Below, piece after piece: positions 44,387 through 53,848 of a DNA stretch of 64,000 bases. The stretch's first letter is position 1; each line of letters begins with the position of its first letter. The stretch lies in assembly GCF_000429125.1 (NCBI RefSeq), contig NZ_AUBG01000015.1, forward strand, positions 62,001 to 126,000, in the 5' to 3' direction. The position numbers were made by a program, and so were the translations under genes. The notes beneath the pieces were generated by a model. It searched no databases. It was not told the origin of the DNA and saw only the letters and a program-made list of their open reading frames with translations. The DNA is from Aequorivita capsosiphonis DSM 23843 (lineage in GTDB: Bacteria; Bacteroidota; Bacteroidia; Flavobacteriales; Flavobacteriaceae).

Positions 44387-45787
44387 TTATTTATTGTTAT
44401 AAATGTCATTACTAGGAAGCCCCAGCGTATCGTTCTTTTTAAAAAAATATATTTTTATCTTATCCAAAGAACTGTCGGATATTCTAGTTTCTAGCTTTTT
44501 GATAATCACTTTTGCTGTGCCTACATCAATTATATCAGTTATAGGATCAACAACAAAATCATCTGATTTACGCTTTCGTTCTTTAGATTTATCGGACAGT
44601 AAATTTTGGTTTTTAGGGTAAACACCTATTACGAGTTTATGATCTTTTAAAATCTCTGGAATACTGTCAAATGTCAGTTTTATAAATTTATCTTGTGACT
44701 TTTCCAAATTGTAAAAGTAATCTGTGACTTTAAAAACTTTAAAGTCTAGCCCTTTATTATTTTTAATAGGAATATTATACCACTTAGAAAGACTATCTAC
44801 CAACCTATTAGTTACTTGGTAACTTCCTCTGTAATTCAAATGTGTGGAATTGTAAAAACTTTTTGCGTCCAATGAATACCGATCCCTATCAATATTTAAA
44901 TTCAAAAATTTTACATTGTCAAATTCTTTAATAATGTCTCGAATAGCCGAATCATCATAATAAGTTTTATATATTTTTAAGGATTGAAACAATATAACCT
45001 CTGCGCCTTGTTCTTTAGCAAATCGAATAAAATCCTTTGTTTGGTCTATAATTTCATCAGTCCATAAAACTTCTTTTGTTTTACTGATGTAAGCATCTCT
45101 ATAAAACTCTTTCTGAAATTCAGCATCTTCTACTGGGGTTTGATTATTAGCTATAAAACCATTATATGAAAAATAAACTTTATCACTAGCCATTTTAAAA
45201 GCTTCATTTTCGCCTGGGGAATGATAATTATTTATATCATTCAACCTTAAAAACCTACCTGCATCTTTGGAAAGTGAAGAAACATAGTATTCTGGAAAAT
45301 CCTTTATGGGAAAATAGTCCTTCACGTGCAAAAGCTTATTGACTGAAAGAGGTATCTCTTGTAGGGCAATAGTCTGGTAATACCAATAATCTTTATTTCC
45401 TTTAGGCGGTTTGCGAAGACTTCCACCAGAAACTTCAAAAAAGACATATTTTAATTTATTCTTTTTCAGTGCTTCCCTTGCAACAATTAATGATGTTTCA
45501 ATCAATTGGGAACCGGAGTTAAGATGAATGGCATTTAGACCCAATTTATTTTTAATTATCGTAGGATCATAAGCCGTAAAGGAATATGAATTTCCAAAAA
45601 AACCAATGTCATAACTATCCGCATTTTCTTCTTTGTTAAAAGTATTTAATGTGTAAGCATAACGACGATCTTTCCCTACATCAGGTGCATAAGGAATCAA
45701 AAAAGACCAGATAAGTGCGCCTAAAACAAAAAGAAAAAGGACCAGCTTAAAACTGAAAGTAAATAAATTGTTGCTGCTCGCCGCCAT
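44387..45787 (-). CDS. SGNH-hydrolase-like protein partnered with MBOAT
   Basis: A 466-residue protein with an N-terminal membrane anchor (residues 10-32) and a periplasmic domain. IGFFGNSYSF (Ser67) resembles the GDS/GNS nucleophile block, and NSTHLNYRG (His316) the DxxH block of SGNH/DltD/AlgX-type proteins, with Asn313 where Asp is usual. Encoded with an overlap of 41 bases after the MBOAT gene, it likely handles the acyl group after the MBOAT protein has carried it across the membrane. Confidence 0.68.
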   Translation of the reverse strand: MAASSNNLFTFSFKLVLFLFVLGALIWSFLIPYAPDVGKDRRYAYTLNTFNKEENADSYDIGFFGNSYSFTAYDPTIIKNKLGLNAIHLNSGSQLIETSLIVAREALKKNKLKYVFFEVSGGSLRKPPKGNKDYWYYQTIALQEIPLSVNKLLHVKDYFPIKDFPEYYVSSLSKDAGRFLRLNDINNYHSPGENEAFKMASDKVYFSYNGFIANNQTPVEDAEFQKEFYRDAYISKTKEVLWTDEIIDQTKDFIRFAKEQGAEVILFQSLKIYKTYYDDSAIRDIIKEFDNVKFLNLNIDRDRYSLDAKSFYNSTHLNYRGSYQVTNRLVDSLSKWYNIPIKNNKGLDFKVFKVTDYFYNLEKSQDKFIKLTFDSIPEILKDHKLVIGVYPKNQNLLSDKSKERKRKSDDFVVDPITDIIDVGTAKVIIKKLETRISDSSLDKIKIYFFKKNDTLGLPSNDIYNNK

Positions 45788-47204
45788 AGGCTCCGAAAAT
45801 TAAAATAGTTAAAATTATAATTATGTAAACTGACCATCTAAAGACAATATGTTGTTTCAGCAATAAAACAATGGGATTGGTAACAAATGAGTTATAATAT
45901 TCCACCAACAACATAATACCTATAAAAAAGATACTTAGATATAATTGGCCAGAAGTTAGTCCCAGATTATACAATTCGCCATTGAACACCCTTGTCATGT
46001 CCCAATCAAAAAGGTTTTTAATAACAATCAAGGAGTCGGAAAAAGTATCTGCCCTAAAGAAAATCCACAAAAAGGTAACCAAAGTAAAGGTGAATAGCCC
46101 CCTAAACAATTTAACGCTAAAAGAAGCGTCTCTTTTAATCGAAAAAAACCAAGAGGTCCGTTTGTAATATAGTTTTTCCAATACAATTATTAAACCGTGC
46201 ATAGCGCCCCAAATAACAAAATTCATAGAAGCCCCGTGCCATAGACCACTGACCAAAAAGACAAAAAATAAGTTCCAATACGTTCTGTTCTTTCCTTTAC
46301 GGCTTCCTCCAAGAGGAATGTACAGGTAATCCCTAAACCAAGTGGAAAGCGAAATATGCCATCTTCTCCAAAATTCTGTGATATTTTTTGAAAAATAAGG
46401 ACTGTCAAAATTCTTCATCAGGTCTATTCCCATCAGCCTGGCAACCCCCCGTGCTATATCTGTGTATGCCGAAAAATCACAAAAAATTTGAAATGAAAAA
46501 AGAAGTACCGCCGCAGAGGTTTCAATTCCGGTATATTTTCCAGGATCATCATACACGGTATTTACCAAAATTGCAATTCTATCTGCAATTACCATTTTCT
46601 TGAAAAATCCCCATAAGATCAAAAGCATCCCCGACCTTAAATTTTCATATTTAAGTTGTGAAAAATTCCTAAGTTGGGGTAATAAATGCTTGGATCGCTC
46701 AATGGGCCCAGCGACCAATTGTGGGAAATAAGAAACAAAGAGCGCGTAAATACCTATATGTCTTTCAGGCTTAATTTCGCCCCTATACACATCCATAGTA
46801 TAACTCAAGGCTTGAAAAGTATAAAACGAAATCCCTACTGGAAGCAAGAGATCTAAGATAGGTGCATCGATGTTTAATCCTATTATCGCAAAGCTATCCT
46901 CAATTGTTTTTGAAAAGAAGTTGAAGTATTTATAAAAGAAAAGAATGGATAAATTGGTTATAAAACTTAGTGCCACCACAAGTCGCTTCCCTTTCGCCGT
47001 GGGCGCTTTATAAATTAAAATTCCACTGAAGTAAGTTACAAGAGTTGAGAAAGCGATAAGCAATGCATAGGTCGCATTCCAGCTCATATAAAAATAGTAA
47101 CTGGCAACAAGTAATAATAACCACCTAAATTTTTTAGGAGTGATCAAATACAACAACAACACTACTGGAAGGAATATTAAAAAAGAGAAGGAATTAAATA
47201 ACAT
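45747..47204 (-). CDS. MBOAT family O-acyltransferase (AlgI/DltB-like)
   Basis: A 485-residue polytopic membrane protein. It carries PVGISFYTFQALSYTMDVYRG, FWRRWHISLSTWFRDYLYIPLGGSRKG (His283) and VSGLWHGASMNFVIWG with the catalytic-site His323. Family members (AlgI, DltB, PatA) move acetyl or alanyl groups from the cytosol to a periplasmic acceptor. Here the target is probably the locus polysaccharide. It is co-transcribed with the SGNH-like gene downstream. Confidence 0.92.
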   Translation of the reverse strand: MLFNSFSFLIFLPVVLLLYLITPKKFRWLLLLVASYYFYMSWNATYALLIAFSTLVTYFSGILIYKAPTAKGKRLVVALSFITNLSILFFYKYFNFFSKTIEDSFAIIGLNIDAPILDLLLPVGISFYTFQALSYTMDVYRGEIKPERHIGIYALFVSYFPQLVAGPIERSKHLLPQLRNFSQLKYENLRSGMLLILWGFFKKMVIADRIAILVNTVYDDPGKYTGIETSAAVLLFSFQIFCDFSAYTDIARGVARLMGIDLMKNFDSPYFSKNITEFWRRWHISLSTWFRDYLYIPLGGSRKGKNRTYWNLFFVFLVSGLWHGASMNFVIWGAMHGLIIVLEKLYYKRTSWFFSIKRDASFSVKLFRGLFTFTLVTFLWIFFRADTFSDSLIVIKNLFDWDMTRVFNGELYNLGLTSGQLYLSIFFIGIMLLVEYYNSFVTNPIVLLLKQHIVFRWSVYIIIILTILIFGAYGGEQQQFIYFQF

Positions 47205-47248
47205 TGTTCATTATTTGTTAGTTTTTAATGATCTAAAAATTATACCAT

Positions 47249-50035
47249 CTATTTCATTTGTATCCGCAAAATACCAGATTCAGATTTATTTTGAATTGTA
47301 ATACTCAAAGTTCCCTTATTAAATTCTTTATGCAAGACCTTTTGGTCATTCCAATAAACATCATAGGAGTAATCGGGGTTAAGACAGGCTATTAGTGAAA
47401 AAGGCTTATCGGCGTGATCCATCACTTTTAAGCTTGCCTCTAATTTTGTATAATCTTTATTGAATTTTTGCTTTTTAATCCAAACATCATAACCTGCAGT
47501 AAGGTTTCCTACTTGGTAATAGGAATTAAACCACGCTAAAACTGGTGCCGAAAGGCCACTAAACTGATACCAGCCCTTTCCTCCCTTGGTTTCAATGGAA
47601 AAACTTTCATAGGAATTATAGGTTCTTTCCGTTTCCCGTTTCCATACATCTAGTGCTGTTGTGGCAATTTTATGGGCAAAATCAGCCTCTCCCAAATCGA
47701 GCATCGCTTTCCAGTAAAACCATTGATGGGGCATCCAAACGCGGCCGTTCCAATAACCCGTTTTATTAAAATAAGGGGCAGATTGATCTACCGTTGACAA
47801 CCCAACATCAGACCATAGCTCTCCTTTTGTTTTAAGGTGAGACAAGGTTTTCTCGATTTGGTCTTTAGTACCAATTCCGGCTATCAATGGCGAAACACCG
47901 CCCAAGCCCATATTATAATTAATGGAATCTTCATATTTTAAAATTTCTTCTGGCTTCCCAGAACCTGAATGTAGTACGTAGCCATAGTAACCACTTTCTT
48001 CATCCCACGAATAGTCGTTTAAGGCAGCGGAGAGGCTTTTAATGTCTTCGTTATATCCAATTACATCTTCCGAATTATTCAGTGCCTCGGCAGCAATTTT
48101 TAGGATTTTAGCAACGCGAATCATATGAGCAGAACTAACTACCGGAGCCGTTATCTTAGTCATTTTATTATCGTGCATATATTTTTGTGGCGGATAATCA
48201 TCCCAGCCTCCAGAGTTATAAAAATAATCCCAAGTTCGAATAAGACCAGAATCCAGGTTTCGAGTGCTAGAGGTGCTCGTGTTTCCGATTAAAAAATCGT
48301 AATACCGCTTCAATCTGGGGTATTCTTCTTTTAAAAATTTATCAGATTGGTTTTTGTTCCACAATTCTTGAAATAAATAAATCTGCACCGGAAGCGGCGT
48401 ACCGTGATGTATAAAAGCCGATTGCTCCTCAGGACCTGTTAAATAAGCATTGAGATTTTCGGTTCCACGCTGTAAATCTAATTGCGTAAGACCAATCCCT
48501 ATAAATCCGGAATCCCAAGTATATAAGCAATCCCACTTACGCCCTGGCGCATGATGCCGAATGTATTGATGTTGCGTATAGATGGGATAAACCACATTTG
48601 ATATTGTTGTGGCAGCCATTCTTTTTTGACTAAATAAATATTTCTCTCCTTCAGGAACAGTATTGTACTTATATAATTCATTTTTGGCAGTGGTGAAAAT
48701 CGTATCATAATTCAACTTGCCTACACCTTCCAATCTGGATTTCACTTCTTCCAAGTTCCCTGAACAAACCATTGCATTAATAGTTTTGGATGTATTGGGA
48801 TCCAATTTTATGGTTTGAAGTGCGGCATCGGTAAAATGTCCTCCTTTATCTCCATAAAACTTATTTTCTTCCGAGGCATTGAGCTGTTCGTTGAAGTTGT
48901 TAGGCAGATCCTTTGCAAACCATTCTGCAGTTTTAAAATCGGGATAGTCCCAATACACTCCATAGTAAGTATCTGTATTCTCGTATTTTAGAATTATGGT
49001 ATTGGAAGTTGGTCCTTTAATTATTTCTGGGACGCTATTCCATTTAACCGGTTCGATGGTAATTAAATCAAAATCATCTTGCGATACTATAGCATATCCA
49101 TCGATAATTAGCGGAGATCTTGATTTGGATTCCACATTGAGTTGAAATTCTCCATTTTGTATTTCGCCAATAGGTATTTTAATCATATTGAGGGAGGTGG
49201 ATGCGGGAAGTTTAACTTCAGTATTTACTATACCGCTTAATTGCAGTTTTGCACTTTCCTCTTTTTCTGTTTTATATCGAATAGCTAGTACAGCATTCTT
49301 TATATTTTCTGGAACTGTAAATTTATACGTAACCAGATCGCCCGTTTTCTTTCCAAATCCCTTCCCAATACCACTTCCGTTTATAAGTCCGTTTTCCCGA
49401 ACTTCCCCTCGCAGCATTCCGTCGGGAACCAATTGATCTTTAACCCAAGGATTTTTAAAAGTAAAGGTCTCATAATCCAAAGCATCCACCCAGATTGCAT
49501 TTTCAGGTAGGTTAACTATCGCATAATTCAAGGGTACTTCTGGTTTGTGAGGCGCTAACGGAGGAAAGTGCATAGAAGCCATTAAATGCATCGTAAGATT
49601 TTGAATTGAATCCGTATTATTAACGCTGGTCATTTTTATCGCACTTGCGTTGGCATCAATTTTTGCATAAGCTATATCTGAATACACCTTATCTTTCCAT
49701 TCCAGCTCATGGCGGTACGAAAAATAATCTAGATTGGGAGCGGCTTCCCACGGATGAAAATTTGATGTTTTTAAAACATCGGGCGGAGCAATAGCTTTAT
49801 TATAAAACGAAGGAAAAACAGCAAGGTCAAAACGAAGGCCTTCTTGCGTATCGGGAATATGTGAAATTCCAACATATTTTTTGGTATATGGACCCCACTG
49901 CGAAAGGCTTAAATCATGAGAGCCTTCACCAATAAGGTTAGCATGTTCTCTCTCCTTTTCGATACAAGAACTGATAAACAAGGACAGCACGACAATTGAA
50001 ATAACTAATCCTGAAATCCTAAATATACTTTTCAT
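47249..50035 (-). CDS. large glycoside hydrolase lipoprotein with (alpha/alpha)6 barrel
   Basis: A 928-residue lipoprotein (lipobox ISSC). The N-terminal 400 residues are beta-rich, and residues about 470-850 form a helical toroid typical of GH63/GH37/MGH1-type enzymes. Segments such as KWDCLYTWDSGFIGIGLTQ, GLGGVSPLIAG and YWNGRVWMPHQWFYWKAM carry the acidic and aromatic residues expected in the active site. The family suggests exo-glycosidase activity; the substrate is unknown. It sits between the flippase and MBOAT genes on the same strand. Confidence 0.78.
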   Translation of the reverse strand: MKSIFRISGLVISIVVLSLFISSCIEKEREHANLIGEGSHDLSLSQWGPYTKKYVGISHIPDTQEGLRFDLAVFPSFYNKAIAPPDVLKTSNFHPWEAAPNLDYFSYRHELEWKDKVYSDIAYAKIDANASAIKMTSVNNTDSIQNLTMHLMASMHFPPLAPHKPEVPLNYAIVNLPENAIWVDALDYETFTFKNPWVKDQLVPDGMLRGEVRENGLINGSGIGKGFGKKTGDLVTYKFTVPENIKNAVLAIRYKTEKEESAKLQLSGIVNTEVKLPASTSLNMIKIPIGEIQNGEFQLNVESKSRSPLIIDGYAIVSQDDFDLITIEPVKWNSVPEIIKGPTSNTIILKYENTDTYYGVYWDYPDFKTAEWFAKDLPNNFNEQLNASEENKFYGDKGGHFTDAALQTIKLDPNTSKTINAMVCSGNLEEVKSRLEGVGKLNYDTIFTTAKNELYKYNTVPEGEKYLFSQKRMAATTISNVVYPIYTQHQYIRHHAPGRKWDCLYTWDSGFIGIGLTQLDLQRGTENLNAYLTGPEEQSAFIHHGTPLPVQIYLFQELWNKNQSDKFLKEEYPRLKRYYDFLIGNTSTSSTRNLDSGLIRTWDYFYNSGGWDDYPPQKYMHDNKMTKITAPVVSSAHMIRVAKILKIAAEALNNSEDVIGYNEDIKSLSAALNDYSWDEESGYYGYVLHSGSGKPEEILKYEDSINYNMGLGGVSPLIAGIGTKDQIEKTLSHLKTKGELWSDVGLSTVDQSAPYFNKTGYWNGRVWMPHQWFYWKAMLDLGEADFAHKIATTALDVWKRETERTYNSYESFSIETKGGKGWYQFSGLSAPVLAWFNSYYQVGNLTAGYDVWIKKQKFNKDYTKLEASLKVMDHADKPFSLIACLNPDYSYDVYWNDQKVLHKEFNKGTLSITIQNKSESGILRIQMK

Positions 50036-50095
50036 GTCTTATCAAATTTGATTGATCTTACTTCAAAATGGCGTTGAAACAAGTTATAAATAGCC

Positions 50096-51400
50096 CTATT
50101 TTTTTGAAATCATTTGCTTAATCTCCTTAATATAAAGCTTGGGTATAACGGCAAGAGAAAATTCTGTTAGACTTGCTCCAGTCATCCTTTTTACCAAAAA
50201 CCACCAATTGGGTACAAATAAAAACAAAAATCCTATAGTAACTGCCCAAGCAACGGCCTGAATGGAAATCGCACTACCCAAAAATACAAATATGGCCATA
50301 ATAGCCATGGAGAACAAATTCCAATAGAAGGAGAGATTAGTTCGTCCTGTTGCTATTACCAAGCTTCCAATGGGGTTACCTAAACTTCGAAGATACATAT
50401 ATAGCGACAAGATACGTACCAATACTACAACGCTTTCATATTTTGGCCCATACAATATGGAAACAATTAATGGTGCAAAAATTATAATTCCCAAGTATAC
50501 AAAAAAGTTTAACGATGAAATAATGTTAATTAATTTCAAATAATTCCTTTTAAGTACTGTGATATCTGTCTGAAATTTTGCCAACAATGGATTGGCAATT
50601 TTTGTAATTATTGGATTGATGATCTGGGCAGGTTTATAAACCAGTTGTTTTGCTAAGCTATAGCCTCCTAATAGCTCCGTACTAAATAGTTTTCCAATAA
50701 CAATAATATCCAGATCGCGATTAAAGTAATTTACAAACTGGCTTCCCACTTCATAGATACCGATTTTTAAAAATGGGATGGCTTCACCTAGGTTAAAGTG
50801 AAAACGTACAGGGTTTAATAAGACTCCTCGAATCCAAAAAAACAGATTTGGCACCGCATATTGAAACAAAGCTGAAAATATTAAAGCATATATACCAAAT
50901 CCATAATATGCAAGAAGAATAGCAAGGCCCAGGGAAATAATTGAACTGGTTAATTCAACAATAGCAATGATACGAAAGTTGAGTTTTTTATGTTCAATGG
51001 TTTTAAATTGGCCTCCAAGTGCTGCTGCCAAAACGGCCAAAGCCATGATAATAATAAGTTGTGATAATAAGGGCTCATTATAAAATGAAGCGATATATGG
51101 CGATACAAAAAAAATAATTCCAAAGACAACAACGCCAAAAATCAGATTTATCCAGTAAAGACTGGAGTATTCGTTTTTGGAAATATCCTGTTTATGAAAT
51201 ATCGCTGAAGTTAAGCCCATATCCATAAAAAGATTGATAATACCCAAAATGAAAAGCGTTAGGGCCATGAGCCCAAAGTCGGTTTTATCCAGAAAGCGGG
51301 CCATAATCGACAACCTTAAAAGCGAGCATATTGCAACACCCATGGTGCCCAAGGTAGTCCATTTCACCCCTTTTATTACGCTGCCTCTTATTGGATCCAT
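50096..51400 (-). CDS. polysaccharide flippase (Wzx, WzxC-like)
   Basis: A 434-residue membrane protein of the MOP/MATE superfamily with about twelve helices. It begins VIKGVKWTTLGTMGVAICSLLRLSIMARFLDKTDFGLMAL, the WzxC-type opening, and includes GGYSLAKQLVYKPAQIINPIITKIANP. It should move lipid-linked repeat units across the inner membrane. It lies 5 nt after the GT4-like gene, within the long minus-strand operon. Confidence 0.88.
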   Translation of the reverse strand: MDPIRGSVIKGVKWTTLGTMGVAICSLLRLSIMARFLDKTDFGLMALTLFILGIINLFMDMGLTSAIFHKQDISKNEYSSLYWINLIFGVVVFGIIFFVSPYIASFYNEPLLSQLIIIMALAVLAAALGGQFKTIEHKKLNFRIIAIVELTSSIISLGLAILLAYYGFGIYALIFSALFQYAVPNLFFWIRGVLLNPVRFHFNLGEAIPFLKIGIYEVGSQFVNYFNRDLDIIVIGKLFSTELLGGYSLAKQLVYKPAQIINPIITKIANPLLAKFQTDITVLKRNYLKLINIISSLNFFVYLGIIIFAPLIVSILYGPKYESVVVLVRILSLYMYLRSLGNPIGSLVIATGRTNLSFYWNLFSMAIMAIFVFLGSAISIQAVAWAVTIGFLFLFVPNWWFLVKRMTGASLTEFSLAVIPKLYIKEIKQMISKK

Positions 51401-51405
51401 CTATT

Positions 51406-52608
51406 TTAAATAGTTAGCATTGACTTAAATTCCTTAATACTATCATCTTTCACTATGCTGGTACTTTGGCTTTCCATTTGTTTCCTAAGTTTCACAAGAG
51501 TTTCTGGGTTTTGTAAAAATGCTTCAACACCACTTAATATTGATTTTGTGTTATTACCTACAATCTTTCCGTTGATGTTCTCTTTTACAAACTCCTTGGC
51601 TGCCGGAAAGTCGGTAACAATTACTGGTGTGTTAAGCATAATGGCCTCGCTTAAAACCATTCCTTGAGCTTCATAGGCAGAAGACAATACAAAACAGTCA
51701 GCGTTCTTTATGTAAGGGTAAGGGTTTTGTTGGAATCCTTCAAAAACCATATAATCTTTTAAGTTATATGATGTTGCTTGGGTTTTTAGTGATTCCAAAT
51801 CAGGACCATCTCCAATAATGTACCATTTAAAGGAGTATTGCTTTTCTTTGAGTTCTTTGGCAACTTTTAGAATTCTATCAATCCGTTTTTGATTGTTTTC
51901 GATCCGTGCAACGGTAACAAAAATGATGCTATTTTCTTCGGCTGAATATGGGTTTAAGCCATTCCCTTTATCAATAATAATTTTAGGATCAATAAAATTA
52001 TGAACTAAATATGATTTCTCTAAAAACTCGGGTGCGAAAGTATCAAAATCGTCTTTACAACTTTTTGAAACAGAAACTACTTTATCAAAATTACTGTAGT
52101 GCTCTAATATATAACCTCTTGTAAAACCTAACTTATCAAGATCATTATGAATCCAAGCTATTTTCTGTTTCGCTTTTACAGAGATTTGCACAAAATCATT
52201 TGCTCCCATCACTGCTTTAGTTTTAGGAATGTCGTTGGAAAAAGAAATGGCAGCATCATAGTTGGTTTTTTTGTTCCAACTGCCGTACAGAAACTTCATA
52301 GAAATTTTTCTACTGAACTTAGTGCCTATGCCCCTTGACACTAGCTTAACTAGTAAATACACCACCAAAAGATACCACGGAAGGTTTTCTTTGGCCTCTT
52401 TAAAATTAATGAATAAGCATTTCAGAAAAAAGGGCGAATGTATCTTGACTTTATTGTTGAGATCGCTAAATTTTTCACCAAAATATGGATTAAAACAGAC
52501 TAATTCTAGGGAGAGCTGATTGTCTTTATGAAGTTCTAACAACAGATTATACAATGAATTCGCTATTCCTCCCATCTTTAAGTGTGGGTTTACAAATAGT
52601 ATTTTCAT
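51406..52608 (-). CDS. glycosyltransferase family 4
   Basis: A 400-residue GT-B enzyme. It starts MKILFVNPHLKMGGIANSLYNLL, with the donor domain showing VTVARIENNQKRIDRILKVAK, YIIGDGPDLESLK and FVLSSAYEAQGMVLSEAIMLNTPVIVTDFPAAKE. The E-x7-E motif is present as EAQGMVLSE. The sugar is unknown. It lies 28 nt after wecC and 5 nt before the flippase gene. Confidence 0.9.
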   Translation of the reverse strand: MKILFVNPHLKMGGIANSLYNLLLELHKDNQLSLELVCFNPYFGEKFSDLNNKVKIHSPFFLKCLFINFKEAKENLPWYLLVVYLLVKLVSRGIGTKFSRKISMKFLYGSWNKKTNYDAAISFSNDIPKTKAVMGANDFVQISVKAKQKIAWIHNDLDKLGFTRGYILEHYSNFDKVVSVSKSCKDDFDTFAPEFLEKSYLVHNFIDPKIIIDKGNGLNPYSAEENSIIFVTVARIENNQKRIDRILKVAKELKEKQYSFKWYIIGDGPDLESLKTQATSYNLKDYMVFEGFQQNPYPYIKNADCFVLSSAYEAQGMVLSEAIMLNTPVIVTDFPAAKEFVKENINGKIVGNNTKSILSGVEAFLQNPETLVKLRKQMESQSTSIVKDDSIKEFKSMLTI

Positions 52609-52635
52609 CGTATTTCTATTTTATTAATTTACTAG

Positions 52636-53847
52636 CTACTTGTTTAAAATTCCACAAAAATCCAAAACTTGAATTTGGGATTCGATTTTCAAACCTTTAA
52701 ACTCATTATGTGCCACTAAAAAGACCATAATATCACATGTCTCTTTAGCTTCTGTTGGACTCGTAATATTGAATTTGTCGTGAGATTTTAGATTTGGCTC
52801 AACAAACAAAATATTAAAGCCATCTGTTTTTAATTGTTCGGCAACGTGCAGCGCTGGGGATTCTCTTAAATCATCAATATTCGGTTTAAAAGCAAGTCCC
52901 ATACAAGCTATAACGGCATCACGACCCTGTTCTATTTTAAATTGAAGTGCTGCATTTTTCACTTTTTCAATGGCCCACTCTGTTTTGTAATTATTGATTT
53001 CTCTAGCGGAACGAATTATTTTTGACTCCTCAGGAAATTCAGATACTATAAACCAAGGATCAACAGCAATACAGTGGCCGCCAACACCAGTTCCGGGTTG
53101 CAAAATATTCACTCTGGGATGTTTATTTGCTAAACGAATCAATTCCCAAACGTTGATATTTGCTTTATCGCAAATCATAGAAAGCTCATTTGCAAAAGCT
53201 ATCTGCACGTCACGGGATGAGTTTTCAACCAATTTGCACATTTCAGCAGTCTGCGAATTGGTTTTATGTAATTCTCCCTTAACAAAATGTTTGTAGAAGT
53301 TAACCGCTTTTTCAGTAGAAGCTTCGTCAATTCCGCCAATAGCACGATCATTTTGTTCCAGTTCGTAAATTACGTTCCCAGGTAATACGCGTTCTGGACA
53401 GTATGCAATAAAGATTTCACCTTTTAATTCAGGACGTTCCTTAAAAATAATCTCTTGCATCTTATGGGTTGTTCCAACGGGACTCGTGGACTCCAAAATA
53501 ACTAAAGCTCCTTTTTGAAGGGTAGGAATTATATTTTTAACGGCACTTTCAACATAAGAGAGGTCTGGCACGTGATTTTCTCTAAAAGGGGTTGGGACAG
53601 CTATCAGGTAAATATCTGCCATCACCGACTTTGTCGATGCTTTTAAATAGCCTTGCTTAACTACATGATGGACAAGTCCGTCAAGTTCTGGCTCCACAAT
53701 GTGAATTTTTCCTTCATTTATGGTATTTACAACGCGTGAAGAAATATCTACGCCAGTTACATTCAATCCTTTGCTCGCTATTAATGCAGCTGTTGGCAAG
53801 CCAATATAGCCAAGCCCCATCATTACCACTGAGGGTTTATTTTCCAT
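52636..53847 (-). CDS. wecC: UDP-N-acetyl-D-mannosamine dehydrogenase
   Basis: This enzyme oxidises UDP-ManNAc to UDP-ManNAcA. From ATG 53847 the 403-residue protein has MMGLGYIGLPTAALIASKGLNV, LVENSSRDVQIAFANELS, and the catalytic cysteine in GVGGHCIAVDPWF. The pattern (IGLPTA, VGGHCI) separates WecC from Ugd. One base separates its start from the wecB stop. The open frame continues five codons upstream from a TTG, which was rejected. Confidence 0.94.
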   Translation of the reverse strand: MENKPSVVMMGLGYIGLPTAALIASKGLNVTGVDISSRVVNTINEGKIHIVEPELDGLVHHVVKQGYLKASTKSVMADIYLIAVPTPFRENHVPDLSYVESAVKNIIPTLQKGALVILESTSPVGTTHKMQEIIFKERPELKGEIFIAYCPERVLPGNVIYELEQNDRAIGGIDEASTEKAVNFYKHFVKGELHKTNSQTAEMCKLVENSSRDVQIAFANELSMICDKANINVWELIRLANKHPRVNILQPGTGVGGHCIAVDPWFIVSEFPEESKIIRSAREINNYKTEWAIEKVKNAALQFKIEQGRDAVIACMGLAFKPNIDDLRESPALHVAEQLKTDGFNILFVEPNLKSHDKFNITSPTEAKETCDIMVFLVAHNEFKGLKIESQIQVLDFCGILNK

Positions 53848-53848
53848 G

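Noticed and set aside
31527-53847. ugd and wecC as duplicates of one gene
   Set aside because: They share a fold, but the motifs differ ([10 protein letters not shown] versus GVGGHCIAVDP), and they belong to different operons with different substrates.
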